Of a stretch of DNA of 64,000 nucleotides, positions 34,539 through 44,768 are shown in pieces. Origin of the DNA: Perca fluviatilis. Lineage: Eukaryota > Chordata > Actinopteri > Perciformes > Percidae. Location: contig NC_053119.1 of NCBI RefSeq assembly GCF_010015445.1, positions 3,638,288 to 3,702,287 on the forward strand, read 5' to 3'. The position numbers were made by a program, and so were the translations under genes. Within the stretch, counting starts at the first letter, position 1. The number at the start of each line of letters is the position of its first letter. The notes under the pieces were generated by a model. It saw only the letters and a list, made by a program, of their open reading frames with translations, did not search any database and was not told the origin of the DNA.

Positions 34539-34924
34539 CAGTGATTTTCAACCACTGTGCCGGGGCACACTAGTGTGCCGTGAGAGATCGTCCTGTGTGC
34601 CTGCAAGACGATGACTGGCAGAGAAATGAAATACTATTCTGTATCAGTAGGTGGCAGTATACCGCAATAATGACCTTGTTGATTTAAGACAATAGAATTA
34701 CTGCCACCTTTCGCTCGCATCCCACAGTGACAGGATGTAAGCAGCAGGGCCGAGATCATCGATGTAAGCCTGCAACAGCGATGGATACACTTTTAAAAAA
34801 AGTACAAATGCAGATTCTGATCTTATTAGGCTGCAATGTGTCTTTTTGTAACATTTTTGGTTGGTGGTGCGCCACGGGATTTTTTTCATATGTGCCGTGG
34901 CTCAAAAAAGGTTGAAAAACACTG
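34539..34924. mobile_element. hAT miniature element (CAGTGATTTTCAACC ends)
   Basis: CAGTGATTTTCAACCACTGTG and GGTTGAAAAACACTG are inverted. The interior has GTGTGCCGTGAGAGAT and GTGCCGTGGCTCAAAA. Flanks TCCTACGC and GTCTACCT only partly agree. Confidence 0.8.
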
Positions 34925-35344
34925 GTCTACCTTATTTGGCTCTAGTCTCTAGTCTTTGTCACGCCCCGACATTTACATAGGCTACACCGCTGACCTGAGG
35001 TCAGCTTAGTCTTCTGAATCTAGGTCGCGCTGATCTCAGAAATGTTATACATTGTTCGTCCGCTATTTAATCACTAAATTCACTTCTGAGACTTTTTTAT
35101 GTAAATAAAACAGGCTAAAATATAATATACAAATACAACAATAAAAATATATATATTTTTTTAACTATCATTACAGCGATGGGGCTGTCAGTTTACCTTC
35201 TATGTTGCATCTTCAGAAGTGACACTGAATTTGAAACAGCACATTGTAATTTCTGCATCTGTTATCAAAGTAGTTATTAGTAATACAGTGAAAATTAGTA
35301 GAAATGTGAATATTTGGTTAGCATGTTGATTTACGGTGTGTGTG
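34925..35344. other. Intronic non-coding DNA, AT-rich
   Basis: No gene or clear terminus. The 3' part may belong to the hAT-like element ending at 35407. Confidence 0.35.
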
Positions 35345-35407
35345 CCCCTAAAATTTTCAGTTGGGGGCCACTGTGCGCCTAGTGAAAAAAGTTAGTCTGG
35401 AGCCCTG
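35345..35407. mobile_element. hAT-like right end (GTTAGTCTGGAGCCCTG)
   Basis: The inverse of the terminus at 28881. Preceded by GGGGGCCACTGTGCGCCT. Flanking bases do not form a duplication with those at 28881. Confidence 0.6.
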
Positions 35408-35497
35408 AGTGCTACACACCCGCGCAAAGTCACTGTTTCTGGGTTACTGGACTACCAAATGCCGAGGCCCCTGACGGAGCTCCAGGACCTGCAGCTA

Positions 35498-35615
35498 AAA
35501 AGCCCCAAGATGACGTCCTCACGTCTTGTTTTGTCCCCAACTCCAAAATATTCAGTTTGCTTTCACAGAGGAGAGAAGACAGTAGAAACATATTCACATT
35601 TAACACGCTGACATC
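35498..35615. repeat. Dispersed repeat (AAGATGACGTC type), copy 1
   Basis: CACGTCTTGTTTTGTCC and ATTCACATTTAACACGCTGA are shared with 54871-54965 and 56045-56093. Confidence 0.75.
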
Positions 35616-35819
35616 ACACGAGTTTCACTTTTTTTTTTTTCATAAAATATTTAGGCTCAGCACCCTGAGCCTAATGAATGTAAAACTGAAAGACTTCTCT
35701 CAGATCTAATGCTTGTAGTCCGACTTCTTTAGCTTTAAGTTTTGTCTTTAAGCTTTTTTGGGAGTTATTTATTTATGATCTGCTCTAGCTTCTCCAACGT
35801 TTCAGACACAGATATGGTC

Positions 35820-35998
35820 ATAATAACGGTCCAAAATAATGCAAAAAAGGAGACCCAAAACTGCCACAAAGGGACACAAACCAACTACAAAGAGACGCCC
35901 AAATGACCACAGAGACTCGAAACAGTCCCCGAAGAGAACACAAATGACCAAAAAGAGACACAACACGACTACAAAGAGACGCAAGCACCCACAACAAG
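35820..35998. repeat. Degenerate ACAAAGAGACRCAAA repeat
   Basis: Loose tandem of CAACTACAAAGAGACGC, GACCACAGAGACTC and similar. The repeat text resumes after the next element at 36894 (GCAAAGAGACACAAAATG). Confidence 0.7.
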
Positions 35999-36893
35999 CA
36001 GGGATGCACCGAATCTAGGGTTCGGCTGAATATTGGGCTTTTTGACTGTTTTTTTTCCCACCGAACCGAACCCTACGCTTGCACTAGGCGCGCTACGCTG
36101 GTCGCGTAGTGGCGGTGCCGTTGATTACGGGAAGGTGTTTACGTAGGTGGAGCATTCAATACATTAGGCTGTGAGGAAGTGGACATGGATCTGGTGAGCA
36201 GTAGGCTGTGAGGAAGTGGACATGGATCTGGTGAGCAGAACAAGTTGTTGTTTGGCAGTACTTTCAGTCAGAAGAAGGCCATTCAAGTCCAGCTACATGT
36301 TCAATCTGTTCAATGCTGATTGGTCTGGTGGTGGCGAGGACCCTAAACTATACACTAGGGCTGTGCTCGATTGAAGAAAGTCTTAGTCGACTAACACTCA
36401 TTCAATCGTACCGACCAATCGATTAGTTGATTTAATCGACAGATCTGTAAATCTGAGTTTCTCCCTGCAAAGAGTCGTGCTAAAAGCACCACTTTAATTC
36501 TTGTGTTTACCAGAGATGAGCTCGTACATTTCTTGGAAATAAGTCATTCAGCATGAAAAAAGCATCAAACATGACTAATGGACTAAAGAAATCTAAGTTG
36601 ACTAAGACCAAAACCACCGATTAGTCGACTAATCGACTAAAGAGGGAGCAGCACTACAAAACACAACATGGCCGCTGTTACAACATCTGGTCTGAAACAT
36701 CAGAAAGAATACGAGTTGTGCACGACGGAATCTCCAGACAGCAGCCAGAATGCAGCAACTTCAGGTTCGGCAAAGGAAGGACAGTCGCACCTAAAAACTG
36801 GGAGTAGAATTCGGATTCGGCAGAATCTTAACCAGTGGATTCGGTATTCGGCTGAACCCCAAAAAAAAAAAATCTGGATTCGGTGCATCCCTA
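35999..36893. mobile_element. hAT-like element with CAGGGATGCACCGAATC ends
   Basis: The left end CAGGGATGCACCGAATC and right end GATTCGGTGCATCCCTA are inverted. The subterminal TTCGGCTGAAT/ATTCGGCTGAA also pairs. It contains a tandem duplication at about 36160-36236 (GCTGTGAGGAAGTGGACATG) and a second nested element. Lacks a transposase. Confidence 0.82.
36357..36656 (+). mobile_element. Nested hAT miniature element (AGGGCTGTGCTCGATTG), copy 1
   Basis: 300 bp, nearly identical in reverse to 37800-38099. It carries TAGTCGACTAA motifs near both ends. The right terminus is mutated (CAGCACTA). Confidence 0.85.
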
Positions 36894-36904
36894 GCAAAGA
36901 GACA

Positions 36905-37076
36905 CAAAATGTTTGTGGAAATTGCTTTAATTTAATTGAAAAAACGTCACATTTTCTTAAAAGAATGACCCGTAAATCCCCCACTAAGGACCCACGCCAC
37001 AAGTCTTCCACAAACGGAGGGAAAACACTGATGTTGGAGAAGAAGAACCTCCATGAAAACACTCGATGCACGGTAG
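36905..37076. other. Intronic non-coding DNA
   Basis: Ordinary sequence; a short open frame here has no family resemblance. Confidence 0.35.
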
Positions 37077-37795
37077 AGCTGGGCAATATATGGATATTAT
37101 ATCGTTATCGTGATATGAGACTAGATATCGTCTTAGATTTTGGATATCGTAATATCGTAATATGGCATAAGCAGTGTTCATACGTTTTGAAAAAACCTGG
37201 AAAAGTTATGGAATTTGAAAATGCAAATTCCATACCAGGAAAGGTTTTGGAAGCATAAAAAGACCCAGAAAGTTTTGGAAAAGTCATGGAATTGTTTTTT
37301 AACAACACAGCATAATAATATATCATTAATAAATGTACTTTCAAGTCGTCTTAACCTCAGCGTTGTATTCGGGGAGCGATATGAAGAATCCCACTATGAC
37401 CCACAGACATTATCATTCATGTTATAGTTAATCCTCTGAGGGGAAACTTTAACACAGAGTTGTATTCTTATTGTATAATGTCGACTGATATTTTCAGGAA
37501 CACATAGTTATGGAAAAGTTATGAAAAAGTCATGGAAAAGTATTGTTTAAAATGCGTATGAACCCTGCATAAGTGTCTTTTCCTGGTTTTAAAGGCTGCA
37601 TTACAGTAAAGTGATGTAATTTCCTGAACTTACCAGACTGTTCTAGCTGTTCTATTATTCACCTTTACCCACTTAGTCATTATATCCACATTACTGATGA
37701 TTATTCATCTAAAATCTAAGTGTGAAGATATTTTGTTAAAGCACCAATTTTTCACCCTAGAATATCAGTCGGTAAAGAATTTAGTGATATCAGAT
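37077..37795. mobile_element. hAT-like element (GAGCTGGGCAATATAT), copy 1, interrupted
   Basis: GATATGAGACTAGATATCGT and TTTAAAGGCTGCATTACAG blocks are shared with 52950-53290 and 57300-57400. A 396-bp element splits it after GGCATAAG. Confidence 0.75.
37172..37567. mobile_element. Nested hAT miniature element with CAGTGTTCATACG ends
   Basis: CAGTGTTCATACG at the left, CGTATGAACCCTG at the right, CATAAG on each side (37166-37171, 37568-37573). The intact site GGCATAAGTGTCTT is present at about 53033. The interior is rich in GGAAAAGTTATGGAA-type words. Confidence 0.88.
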
Positions 37796-37799
37796 TTTT

Positions 37800-38099
37800 A
37801 GGGCTGCTCCCTCTTTAGTGGATTAGTCGACTAATCGGTGGTTTTGGTCTTAGTCAACTTAGATCTCTTTAGTCCATTAGTCATGTCTGATGCTGTTTTC
37901 ATGCTGAATGACTTATTCCCAAGAAACGTACGAGCTCATCTCTGGTAAACACAAGAATTAAAGTGGTGCTTTTAGCACGACTCTTTGCAGGGAGAAACTC
38001 AGATTTACAGATCTGTCGATTGAATCAACTAATCGATTAGTCGGTACGATTGAATGAGTGTTAGTCGACTCAGAATTTCTTCAATCAAGCACAGCCCTA
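37800..38099 (-). mobile_element. hAT miniature element (AGGGCTGTGCT family), copy 2
   Basis: AGGGCTGCTCCCTCTTTAG at the left, CAAGCACAGCCCTA at the right. It is the reverse of the copy at 36357, and both are 300 bp. Confidence 0.88.
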
Positions 38100-38104
38100 G
38101 TGCG

Positions 38105-38345
38105 CGGCCTCTTTTCCTCATTTCCTCTTTTCCTCTTCTCCTCCAGGACGAACCCAACCTGCACTGGGCTCGTCGAGAGGCAGAGATGTAAACAGTAACG
38201 ACACAAAGGGCCTGTTGGGTTTCGGCCCAGTTGGTTCCCCGTCGCTCATTGCCCCATTATGCATAAATCAATCTGCTCTCTATTGTTAATGAGCACGAAT
38301 ATTTGAAAACTTCTTTTTTGCCATATTGCATGTCATCAGTAACCG
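38105..38345. other. Possible conserved non-coding element
   Basis: Single-copy texture with TTATGCATAAATCAATCTGC and TATTGTTAATGAGCACG (homeodomain/POU-like words). No cross-species alignment was available, so this is only a candidate. Confidence 0.25.
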
Positions 38346-38356
38346 ACTAGCCGAAC

Positions 38357-38855
38357 CTCGAGAGGGAGAGAGAGGGGAGAGAGAGGAGAAGAGAGAGGGG
38401 GAGAGAGAGAGGGAGAGGGAGAGGGAGAGACAGAGAGGGAGGGAGAGAGAGAGGGAGACAGAGAGAGAGGGAGACAGAGAGAGAGGAAGACAGAGGGGAG
38501 AGAGAGGAGAGGGAGGAGAGGAGAGGGAGAGAGAGGGGAGAGAGGGAGAGGGAGGAGAGAGGAGAGAGGAGACAGGGAGAGAGAGAGGAGAGGAGACAGA
38601 GAGAGGAGACAGAGAGAGAGAGAGAGGAGAGGAGGAGAGGGAGAGAGGGAGAGAGGAGAGAGAGAGGAGAGAGGAGACGGGAGGAGAGAGAGAGGAAGAG
38701 AGAGAGAGAGGGGGACACAGAGGGAGAGGAGGAGGGAGAGGGAGGAGAGAGGAGAGAGAGAGGGAGGGAGAGAGAGAGAGAGGGCAGAGAGAGGAGAGAC
38801 AGAGAGAGAAGGAGAGAGAGATTGGTGGAGATAGAAGGAGAGGAGAGAGAGTGTG
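38357..38855. repeat. 500-bp polypurine (GA-rich) tract
   Basis: Almost pure GA/GGA with a few C (ACAGAGAGAG) on the + strand. Open frames (Arg/Glu or Ser/Leu rich) reflect composition. It can adopt triplex structure in principle. Confidence 0.95.
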
Positions 38856-39029
38856 ATGGATGGTGGAGAGGAATGGAAACGGAGCAGCTGCTATAGGAGA
38901 TAGGGAGAACGTGAGTGGGAAACAACAGAGCTTGGCGGGTCTTATCGACAGATGAGAAACATGTGGAGTCAATCCACAGCTGCCGCGGCAGGACACCAGG
39001 AGAACTGTGGAGTCTAACCACAGCTGCGG

Positions 39030-40425
39030 GAAAGGTGGTGTGAGAATCGTGAGTCAATCCACAGCCGCTCTGCTGCGGTCCTTATCGGACATATGAGAAC
39101 CGTGTGGAGTCAATCCACAGCCGCTCTGCTGCGGTCCTTATAGGACATATGAGAACCGTGTGGAGTCAATCCACAGCCGCTCTGCTGCGGTCCTTATAGG
39201 ACATATGAGAACCGTGTGGAGTCAATCCACAGCCGCTCTGCTGCGGTCCTTATTGGACATATGAGAACCGTGTGGAGTCAATCCACAGCCGCTCTGCTGC
39301 GGACCTAATAGGACACGTGAGAACCGTGTGGAGTCAATCCACAGCCGCTCTGCTGCCGACCTAATAGGACATGTGAGAACCGTGTGTGGAGTCAATCCAC
39401 AGCCGCTTGGGCGGTCCTTATTGGACACGTATGAGAACCGTGTGGAGTCAATCCACAGCCGCTCTGCTGGTCCTTATTGGACACGTGAGAACCGGTGTGG
39501 AGTCAATCCACAGCCGCGCTGCTGCGACTCTATTAGGACACGTAGAACGTGTGGAGTCAATCCACAGCCGCTCTGCTGCGTCCTTATGGACACGTGAGAA
39601 CCGTGTGGAGTCAATCCACAGCCGCTCTGCTGCGGACCTTATAGGACATGTGAGAACCGTGTGGAGTCAATCCACAGCCGCTCTGCTGCGGTCCTTATTG
39701 GACACGTGAGAACCGTGTGGAGTCAATCCACAGCCGCTCTGCTGCGGACCTAATAGGACACGTGAGAACCGTGTGGAGTCAATCCACAGCCGCTCTGCTG
39801 CGGACCTAATAGGACACGTGAGAACCGTGTGGAGTCAATCCACGGCCGCTCTGCTGCGGACCTTATCGGACACGTGAGAACCGTGTGGAGTCAATCCACG
39901 GCCGCTCTGCTGCGGACCTTATCGGACATATGAGAACCGTGTGGAGTCAATTCACAGTCTCTCTGCTGCGGACCTTAAAGGACACATGAGAACCGTATGG
40001 AGTCAATCCACGTCTGCTTGCAGACCTTATTGGGACACGTGAGAACTGTGTGGAGTCAATCCACAGCCGCTCTGCTGCAGACCTAATAGGACACGTGAGA
40101 ACTGTGTGGAGTCAATCCACAGCCGCTCTGCTGCGGACCTAATAGGACACATGAGAACCGTGTGGAGTCAATCCACAGCCGCTCTGCTGCGGTCCTTATA
40201 GGACACGTGAGAACCGTGTGGAGTCAATCCACAGCCGCTCTGCTGCGGACCTTATAGGACACGTGAGAACCGTGTGGAGTCAATCCACAGCCGCTCTGCT
40301 GCGGACCTTATATGAAACATGAGAACCGTGTGGAGTCAATCCACAGCCGCTCTGCTGCGGACCTAATAGGACACGTGAGAACCGTGTGGAGTCAATCCAC
40401 AGCCTCTCTGCTGCCCTGCTGAAAA
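39030..40425. repeat. 56-bp minisatellite, about 25 units
   Basis: The unit has GTGTGGAGTCAATCCACAGC, CGCTCTGCTGCGG and GGACACGTGAGAACC, with a spacing of 56 bp (39061 to 39117). Each unit holds TGTGGAGTCAATCCACA, a perfect-arm hairpin, and many hold CACGTG. Indels cluster at 39380-39600 and 39940-40030. Confidence 0.95.
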
Positions 40426-40553
40426 TGTGAAGCAGAAACGCTTAATGTCAGCCATAATAATTGGGCTTTTGGTTAGTTTTCAGTGGTCATGAGGAGCAAT
40501 ATGAGAGAGAATTTTGGTAATCCTTGATCGTTAGGTACATTAAACCACGTTAA

Positions 40554-41225
40554 AGCGTCCATATTCTGCTCATTTTCAGGTTCGTAATTGTATTTTAAGG
40601 TTGTACCAGAATAGGTTTACATGGTTTAATTATCAACAAACACCATATTTTTGTTGTACTGCACATTGCTGCAGCTCCTCTTTTCACCCTGTGTTCAGGT
40701 CTCTGTTTTAGCTACAGAGTGAGACCTCTTTTCTTCTTCTGTACTATCTTTGATTGCACTCGCACATGCTCAGTAGCTCAGATCGTAGATCATGTCAGCT
40801 ATCTCCGTAGACAGTAAAAGAAAGGCTGTTTCTCCAACTTCAGTCAGTTCCAAGGCAGGATCAGCTGGGAGACTTCTTCTAAACCAGGGAGCACATGGAA
40901 GTAGTTCTTCTGGAGATTATGGTGAACTTGTGTGTGTTGTAGCAGTGCTTTGCTATTGAGAACGAGATAGCATGCTGCTAACGCTACGAGCTAACGGTTG
41001 TGGTTAGCCAGCTCGTCTCGGCTAGTGACGTAGAAAGCCGTGCAGATTTTGACCAGCTCACCAGGAGACTGAAGGCAGGACACATTCAGAAACCATATCT
41101 CACTCAGAACACCATGGATGGATCTATTTAAAGTCTGTATGCATGTGGAAGCACCAGAGACACAAAATAACACCCCAAATCACCAGAAAAAGTGATTTTT
41201 TTTTTTTTTTCATAATATGGGCACT
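40554..41225 (-). mobile_element. TTAA-flanked family B element, copy 2 (complete)
   Basis: TTAA at 40550-40553 and 41226-41229. Ends AGCGTCCATATTCTGC and CATAATATGGGCACT. At 672 bp it is the fullest copy in the window, and non-coding. Confidence 0.88.
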
Positions 41226-41229
41226 TTAA

Positions 41230-41341
41230 GCGTATAAAAATGAATATGCCACTTCTGGAAATGCACTGTCCCCAGCACATTTCAAACCAAACTGACGCCC
41301 ATGCAGAGAGACGCAGACCGGCTCTGTTTCCTAAGACGCTC

Positions 41342-41373
<32 letters not shown>

Positions 41374-41522
41374 TGTTCTCATCCTGGTGAAGGTGTTTTT
41401 CGTGGAGCGTTTGGTGTCCTGTGTGTAATAGCCGAGACACACACCAGCCAGACAGCCGACCGTCGACAGAAAAGTCGGTCGAGATCAGATGTCCCTGGAA
41501 ACATCTGAAGAGAGAAATAGGC
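41230..41522. other. Intronic DNA with a small CTGGTT repeat
   Basis: CTCTGGTTCTGGTTCTGG at 41351 is a local 6-bp repeat. No exon is recognised. Confidence 0.45.
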
Positions 41523-41539
41523 CGTGTGTGTGTGTGTGT

Positions 41540-41573
<34 letters not shown>

Positions 41574-41961
41574 CTGTGTCTGTGTATGTGTGTGTCTCTG
41601 TGTGTGTTTGTGTGTGTCTTTGTGTGTGTGCGTGTTTGTGTGTGTCTCTGTGTGTCTGTGTATGTGTGTGTGTGTGTCTGTGTGTGTGTCTGTGTGTGTG
41701 TGTGTCTGTGTATGTGTCTGTCTCTGTGTGTGTCTCTCTGTGTGTGTGTGTGTGTCTGTGTGTGTGTATATCTGTCTGTGTGTGTGTGTCTGTGTGTGTG
41801 TATATCTGTCTGTGTGTGTGTCTGTGTGTGTGCGTGTGTGTGTCTCTGTGTGTCTGTGTGTCTGTGTATGTGTGTGTCTCTGTGTGTGTTTGTGTGTCTG
41901 TGTATGTGTGTGTCTGTGTGTGTGTATGTGTGTCTCTGTGTGTGTTTGTGTGTGTCTCTGT

Positions 41962-42000
<39 letters not shown>

Positions 42001-42107
42001 TCTGTGTGTGTGTGTGTGTCTGTGTATGTGTGTGTCTGTGTGTGTGTCTGTGTGTCTGTGTATGTGTGTGTCTGTGTGTGTGTATGTGTGTCTGTGTGTG
42101 TGTGTGT

Positions 42108-42152
<45 letters not shown>

Positions 42153-42167
42153 TGTGTGTATGTGTGT

Positions 42168-42206
<39 letters not shown>
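41523..42206. repeat. Long (TG)n microsatellite with TCTG and TATG interruptions
   Basis: About 680 bp. Interruptions recur in blocks, showing local duplication (GTGTATATCTGTCTGTGT appears twice near 41770-41810). Confidence 0.97.
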
Positions 42207-42207
<1 letters not shown>

Positions 42208-42331
42208 GTTCTGCTCTATTACGTACAGTGACTCACCGCTGTTCACCTTTTGTGTCTCTGTTCCTACTGTATGTGAAGATATATAAAGGGTGGGAGTGGG
42301 ACGTGTGTGTGTAGTGTATTGCTTTATATAA

Positions 42332-42333
<2 letters not shown>

Positions 42334-42363
<30 letters not shown>
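42334..42363 (+). promoter_or_regulatory. (TG)15 tract in place of the polypyrimidine tract of exon 3
   Basis: TG repeats run to within 5 nt of the acceptor (…TGTGAGCAG|CCC at 42368/42369). There is no pyrimidine run. UG repeats next to an acceptor are known TDP-43 sites, as at CFTR exon 9. Confidence 0.75.
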
Positions 42364-42365
<2 letters not shown>

Positions 42366-42368
42366 CAG

Positions 42369-42472
42369 CCCTTCCTGAACCCAGAGGGCCGATTGGACTG
42401 CGATGTTGTCCTGCTGAACCGCTGGAGTGTGAGGAACTACGAGGTCCAGCGCGGTGACATCGTCTCCCTCAT
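42369..42472 (+). CDS. immp2l: immp2l exon 3: IMP2 RGDIV segment
   Basis: Continues directly from residue 45: [19 protein letters not shown] then [15 protein letters not shown], ending two bases into a codon (AT|GTGAGT). This joins in frame with exon 2 (…GASMQ + PFLNP…) and matches vertebrate IMMP2L in order and length. The RGDIV box is conserved in S26 peptidases; the catalytic lysine follows it and would be in the next exon, outside the window. At 104 bp, its omission would shift the frame. The donor GTGAGT is strong; the acceptor has only TG repeats before AGCAG. Reading past the donor meets TGA at once. Confidence 0.95.
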
Positions 42473-42488
42473 GTGAGTGACTTGTTAA

Positions 42489-43390
42489 CAAAAACAGCTT
42501 CTCTACACAAACAGCATCTCTACACAAACAGCATCTCTACACAAACAGCTTCTCTACACAAACAGCTTCTCTACACAAACAGCTTCTCTACACAAAAACA
42601 ACATCTCTACACAAACAGCATCTCTACACAAACAGCATCTCTACACAAACAGCATCTCTACACAAAAACAGCATCTCTACACAAACAGCTTCTCTACACA
42701 AACAGCATCTCTACACAAACAGCTTCTCTACACAAACAGCTTCTCTACACAAAAACAACATCTCTACACAAACAGCATCTCTACACAAAAACAGCATCTC
42801 TACACAAACAGCATCTCTACACAAACAGCATCTCTACACAAACAGCATCTCTACACAAACAGCTTCTACACAAAACAGCATCATCTCACACAAACAGCTT
42901 CTACAAAACAGCATCTCTACACAAAAACAGCTTCTCTACACAAACAAGCATCTCTACACAAAAAACAGCTTCTCTACACAAAACAGCTTCTCTACACAAA
43001 CAGCTTCTACACAAAAACAGCTTCTTACACAAACAGCTTCTACACAAACAGCTTCTATACACAAAACAGCTTCTCTACACAAACAGCTTCTCTACACAAA
43101 ACAGCTTCTACACAAAACAGCTTCTCTACAACAAACAGCTGCTTCTCTATACAAAAACAGCTTCTCTACACAAAAACAGCATCTCTACACAAAAACAGCT
43201 TCTCTACACAAAAACAGCTTCTCTACACAAAAACAGCTTCTACACACAAACAGCTTCTCTACACAAACAGCATCTCTATACAAAAACAGCTTCTCTACAC
43301 AAACAGCTTCTCTACACAAAAACAGCTTCTCTATACAAAAACAGCTTCTCTACACAAACAGCTTCTCTACACAAACACAGCACACAACAA
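42489..43390. repeat. 17-19-bp minisatellite, about 50 units, just after the exon 3 donor
   Basis: Units CAGCTTCTCTACACAAA and CAGCATCTCTACACAAA, some with two extra A. The first CTTCTCT is at 42498, 26 nt past the exon. Open frames through it (Lys/Gln/Leu/Tyr/Thr rich) are artefacts. On RNA it offers dozens of CUUCUCU words, close to PTB target sequence. Confidence 0.95.
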
Positions 43391-43512
43391 CAACACAGCA
43401 TGACAACACACAAGTTCTCTCATACTCTTTTCAAAAAGAAAGGAAATGAAAAATCCACCCTCATACACTCAGGTGTAACTGTTGTGTACGTTCTCAACTC
43501 CACATAAGTATG

Positions 43513-43516
<4 letters not shown>

Positions 43517-43558
<42 letters not shown>

Positions 43559-43690
43559 TGTGTGTGTGTCTGTGTGTGTGTTCTTGTTTAACTACCAGTA
43601 TACTTGTGGGGTCCAGACAGCCTTGTGGGGCCAAAATGCTGGACCCCACAAGTTTAAAGGTCTGTTTGAGGGTTAAGACTGGTAGGGTTA
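43517..43690 (+). repeat. TG-bearing satellite-like monomer, extra copy
   Basis: (TG)n followed by CAGTATACTTGTGGGGTCCA and AAAATGCTGGACCCCACAAG, as at 20441-21153. Confidence 0.82.
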
Positions 43691-44083
43691 TGGAACGTAG
43701 CGGTAGGCTAAGGCCTATGCTCTCTCTTTTATACCTCCGACTATCAGACAGCACAACAAGCACTCTAAATGTTTTTATAAATGTTGTATTGTATTTATTG
43801 TATTGTATTAGGCGGGTATGAGCACTGTAATTTCCATTTTTATGGATGAAGTAAACTTGACTTTGACTAAAGTTCAATCCGAGCGCAGAAACCGTGCCGT
43901 GTTCGTGGCGTTATCGGCTCTGTGCACCTCACCCCCCCTTCCTCCCACCGCCAGCCTTTTTGTGTCTGTTTGTCTTCCGATTTTAACGCCACATGTTTAC
44001 CTGGCAGACCCTTTTTTTTTTTTTTTTGTGTGTGAAGGGGAGGGGATATTTTTCTTCCCTCAAAGCAACAGATAGCTGCGTCC
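43691..44083. other. Intronic non-coding DNA
   Basis: Includes a TATTGTATT run and a T16 run. Nothing coding is supported. Confidence 0.4.
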
Positions 44084-44690
44084 ATGGAAATGTGTCATTT
44101 GTGCAATATGCGGGCTATTGGGGTGTCCTTTATGTCATTTGTGCAATATGCGGGCTATTGGGGTGTCCTTTATGTCATTTGTGCAATATGCGGGCTATTG
44201 GGGTGTCCTTTATGTCATTTGTGCAATATGCGGGCTATTGGGGTGTCCTTTATGTCATTTGTGCAATATGCGGGCTATTGGGGTGTCCTTTATGTCATTT
44301 GTGCAATATGCGGGCTATTGGGGTGTCCTTTATGTCATTTGTGCAATATGCGGGCTATTGGGGTGTCCTTTATGTCATTTGTGCAATATGCTGGCTATTG
44401 GGGTGTCCTTTATGTCATTTGTGCAATATGTGGGCTATTGGGGTGTCCTTTATGTCATTTGTGCAATATGCGGGCTATTGGGGTTGTCCTTTGTCATTTG
44501 TGCAATGGGCTTGGGGTGTCCTTTATGTCATTTGTGCAATATGCGGGCTATTGGGGTGTCCTTTATGTCATTTGTGCAATATGCGGGCTATTGGGGTGTC
44601 CTTTATGTCATTTGTGCAATATGCGGGCTATTGGGGTGTCCTTTATGTCATTTGTGCAATACATGAGCTATTGGGGTTGTGCATCATGTC
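44084..44690. repeat. 40-bp minisatellite, about 15 units, with degenerate edges
   Basis: GTGCAATATGCGGGCTATTG plus GGGTGTCCTTTATGTCATTT. Core units are almost identical. Worn units continue at 44690-44765 and 45425-45600, on both sides of a later insertion. The + strand lacks stops in all three frames, an artefact of sequence and period. Confidence 0.95.
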
Positions 44691-44768
44691 ATTGTGCAAT
44701 ACTTTAGGCTATCGGGGATTGTGCAATAAGGTAATTGCGCAATACGTAGGCTATTCGGTTGTGCGTTA

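Noticed and set aside
28881..35407. One intact 6.5-kb hAT transposon carrying immp2l exon 2
   Set aside because: Flanking bases do not duplicate, several independent elements lie between, and exon 2 is correctly placed and in frame with exon 3, as expected of a resident gene.
36668..37258. 196-codon forward frame as a possible gene
   Set aside because: It spans the boundaries of two or three transposable elements and has no recognisable domain.
38286..39057. Ser/Leu/Pro and Arg/Glu/Gly frames over the GA tract
   Set aside because: Pure composition effect of the polypurine/polypyrimidine sequence.
42473..43507. A 344-codon frame starting at the exon 3 donor
   Set aside because: It begins inside the splice donor and consists of translated 17-19-bp repeats. 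Intron retention from exon 3 in its own frame meets TGA immediately.
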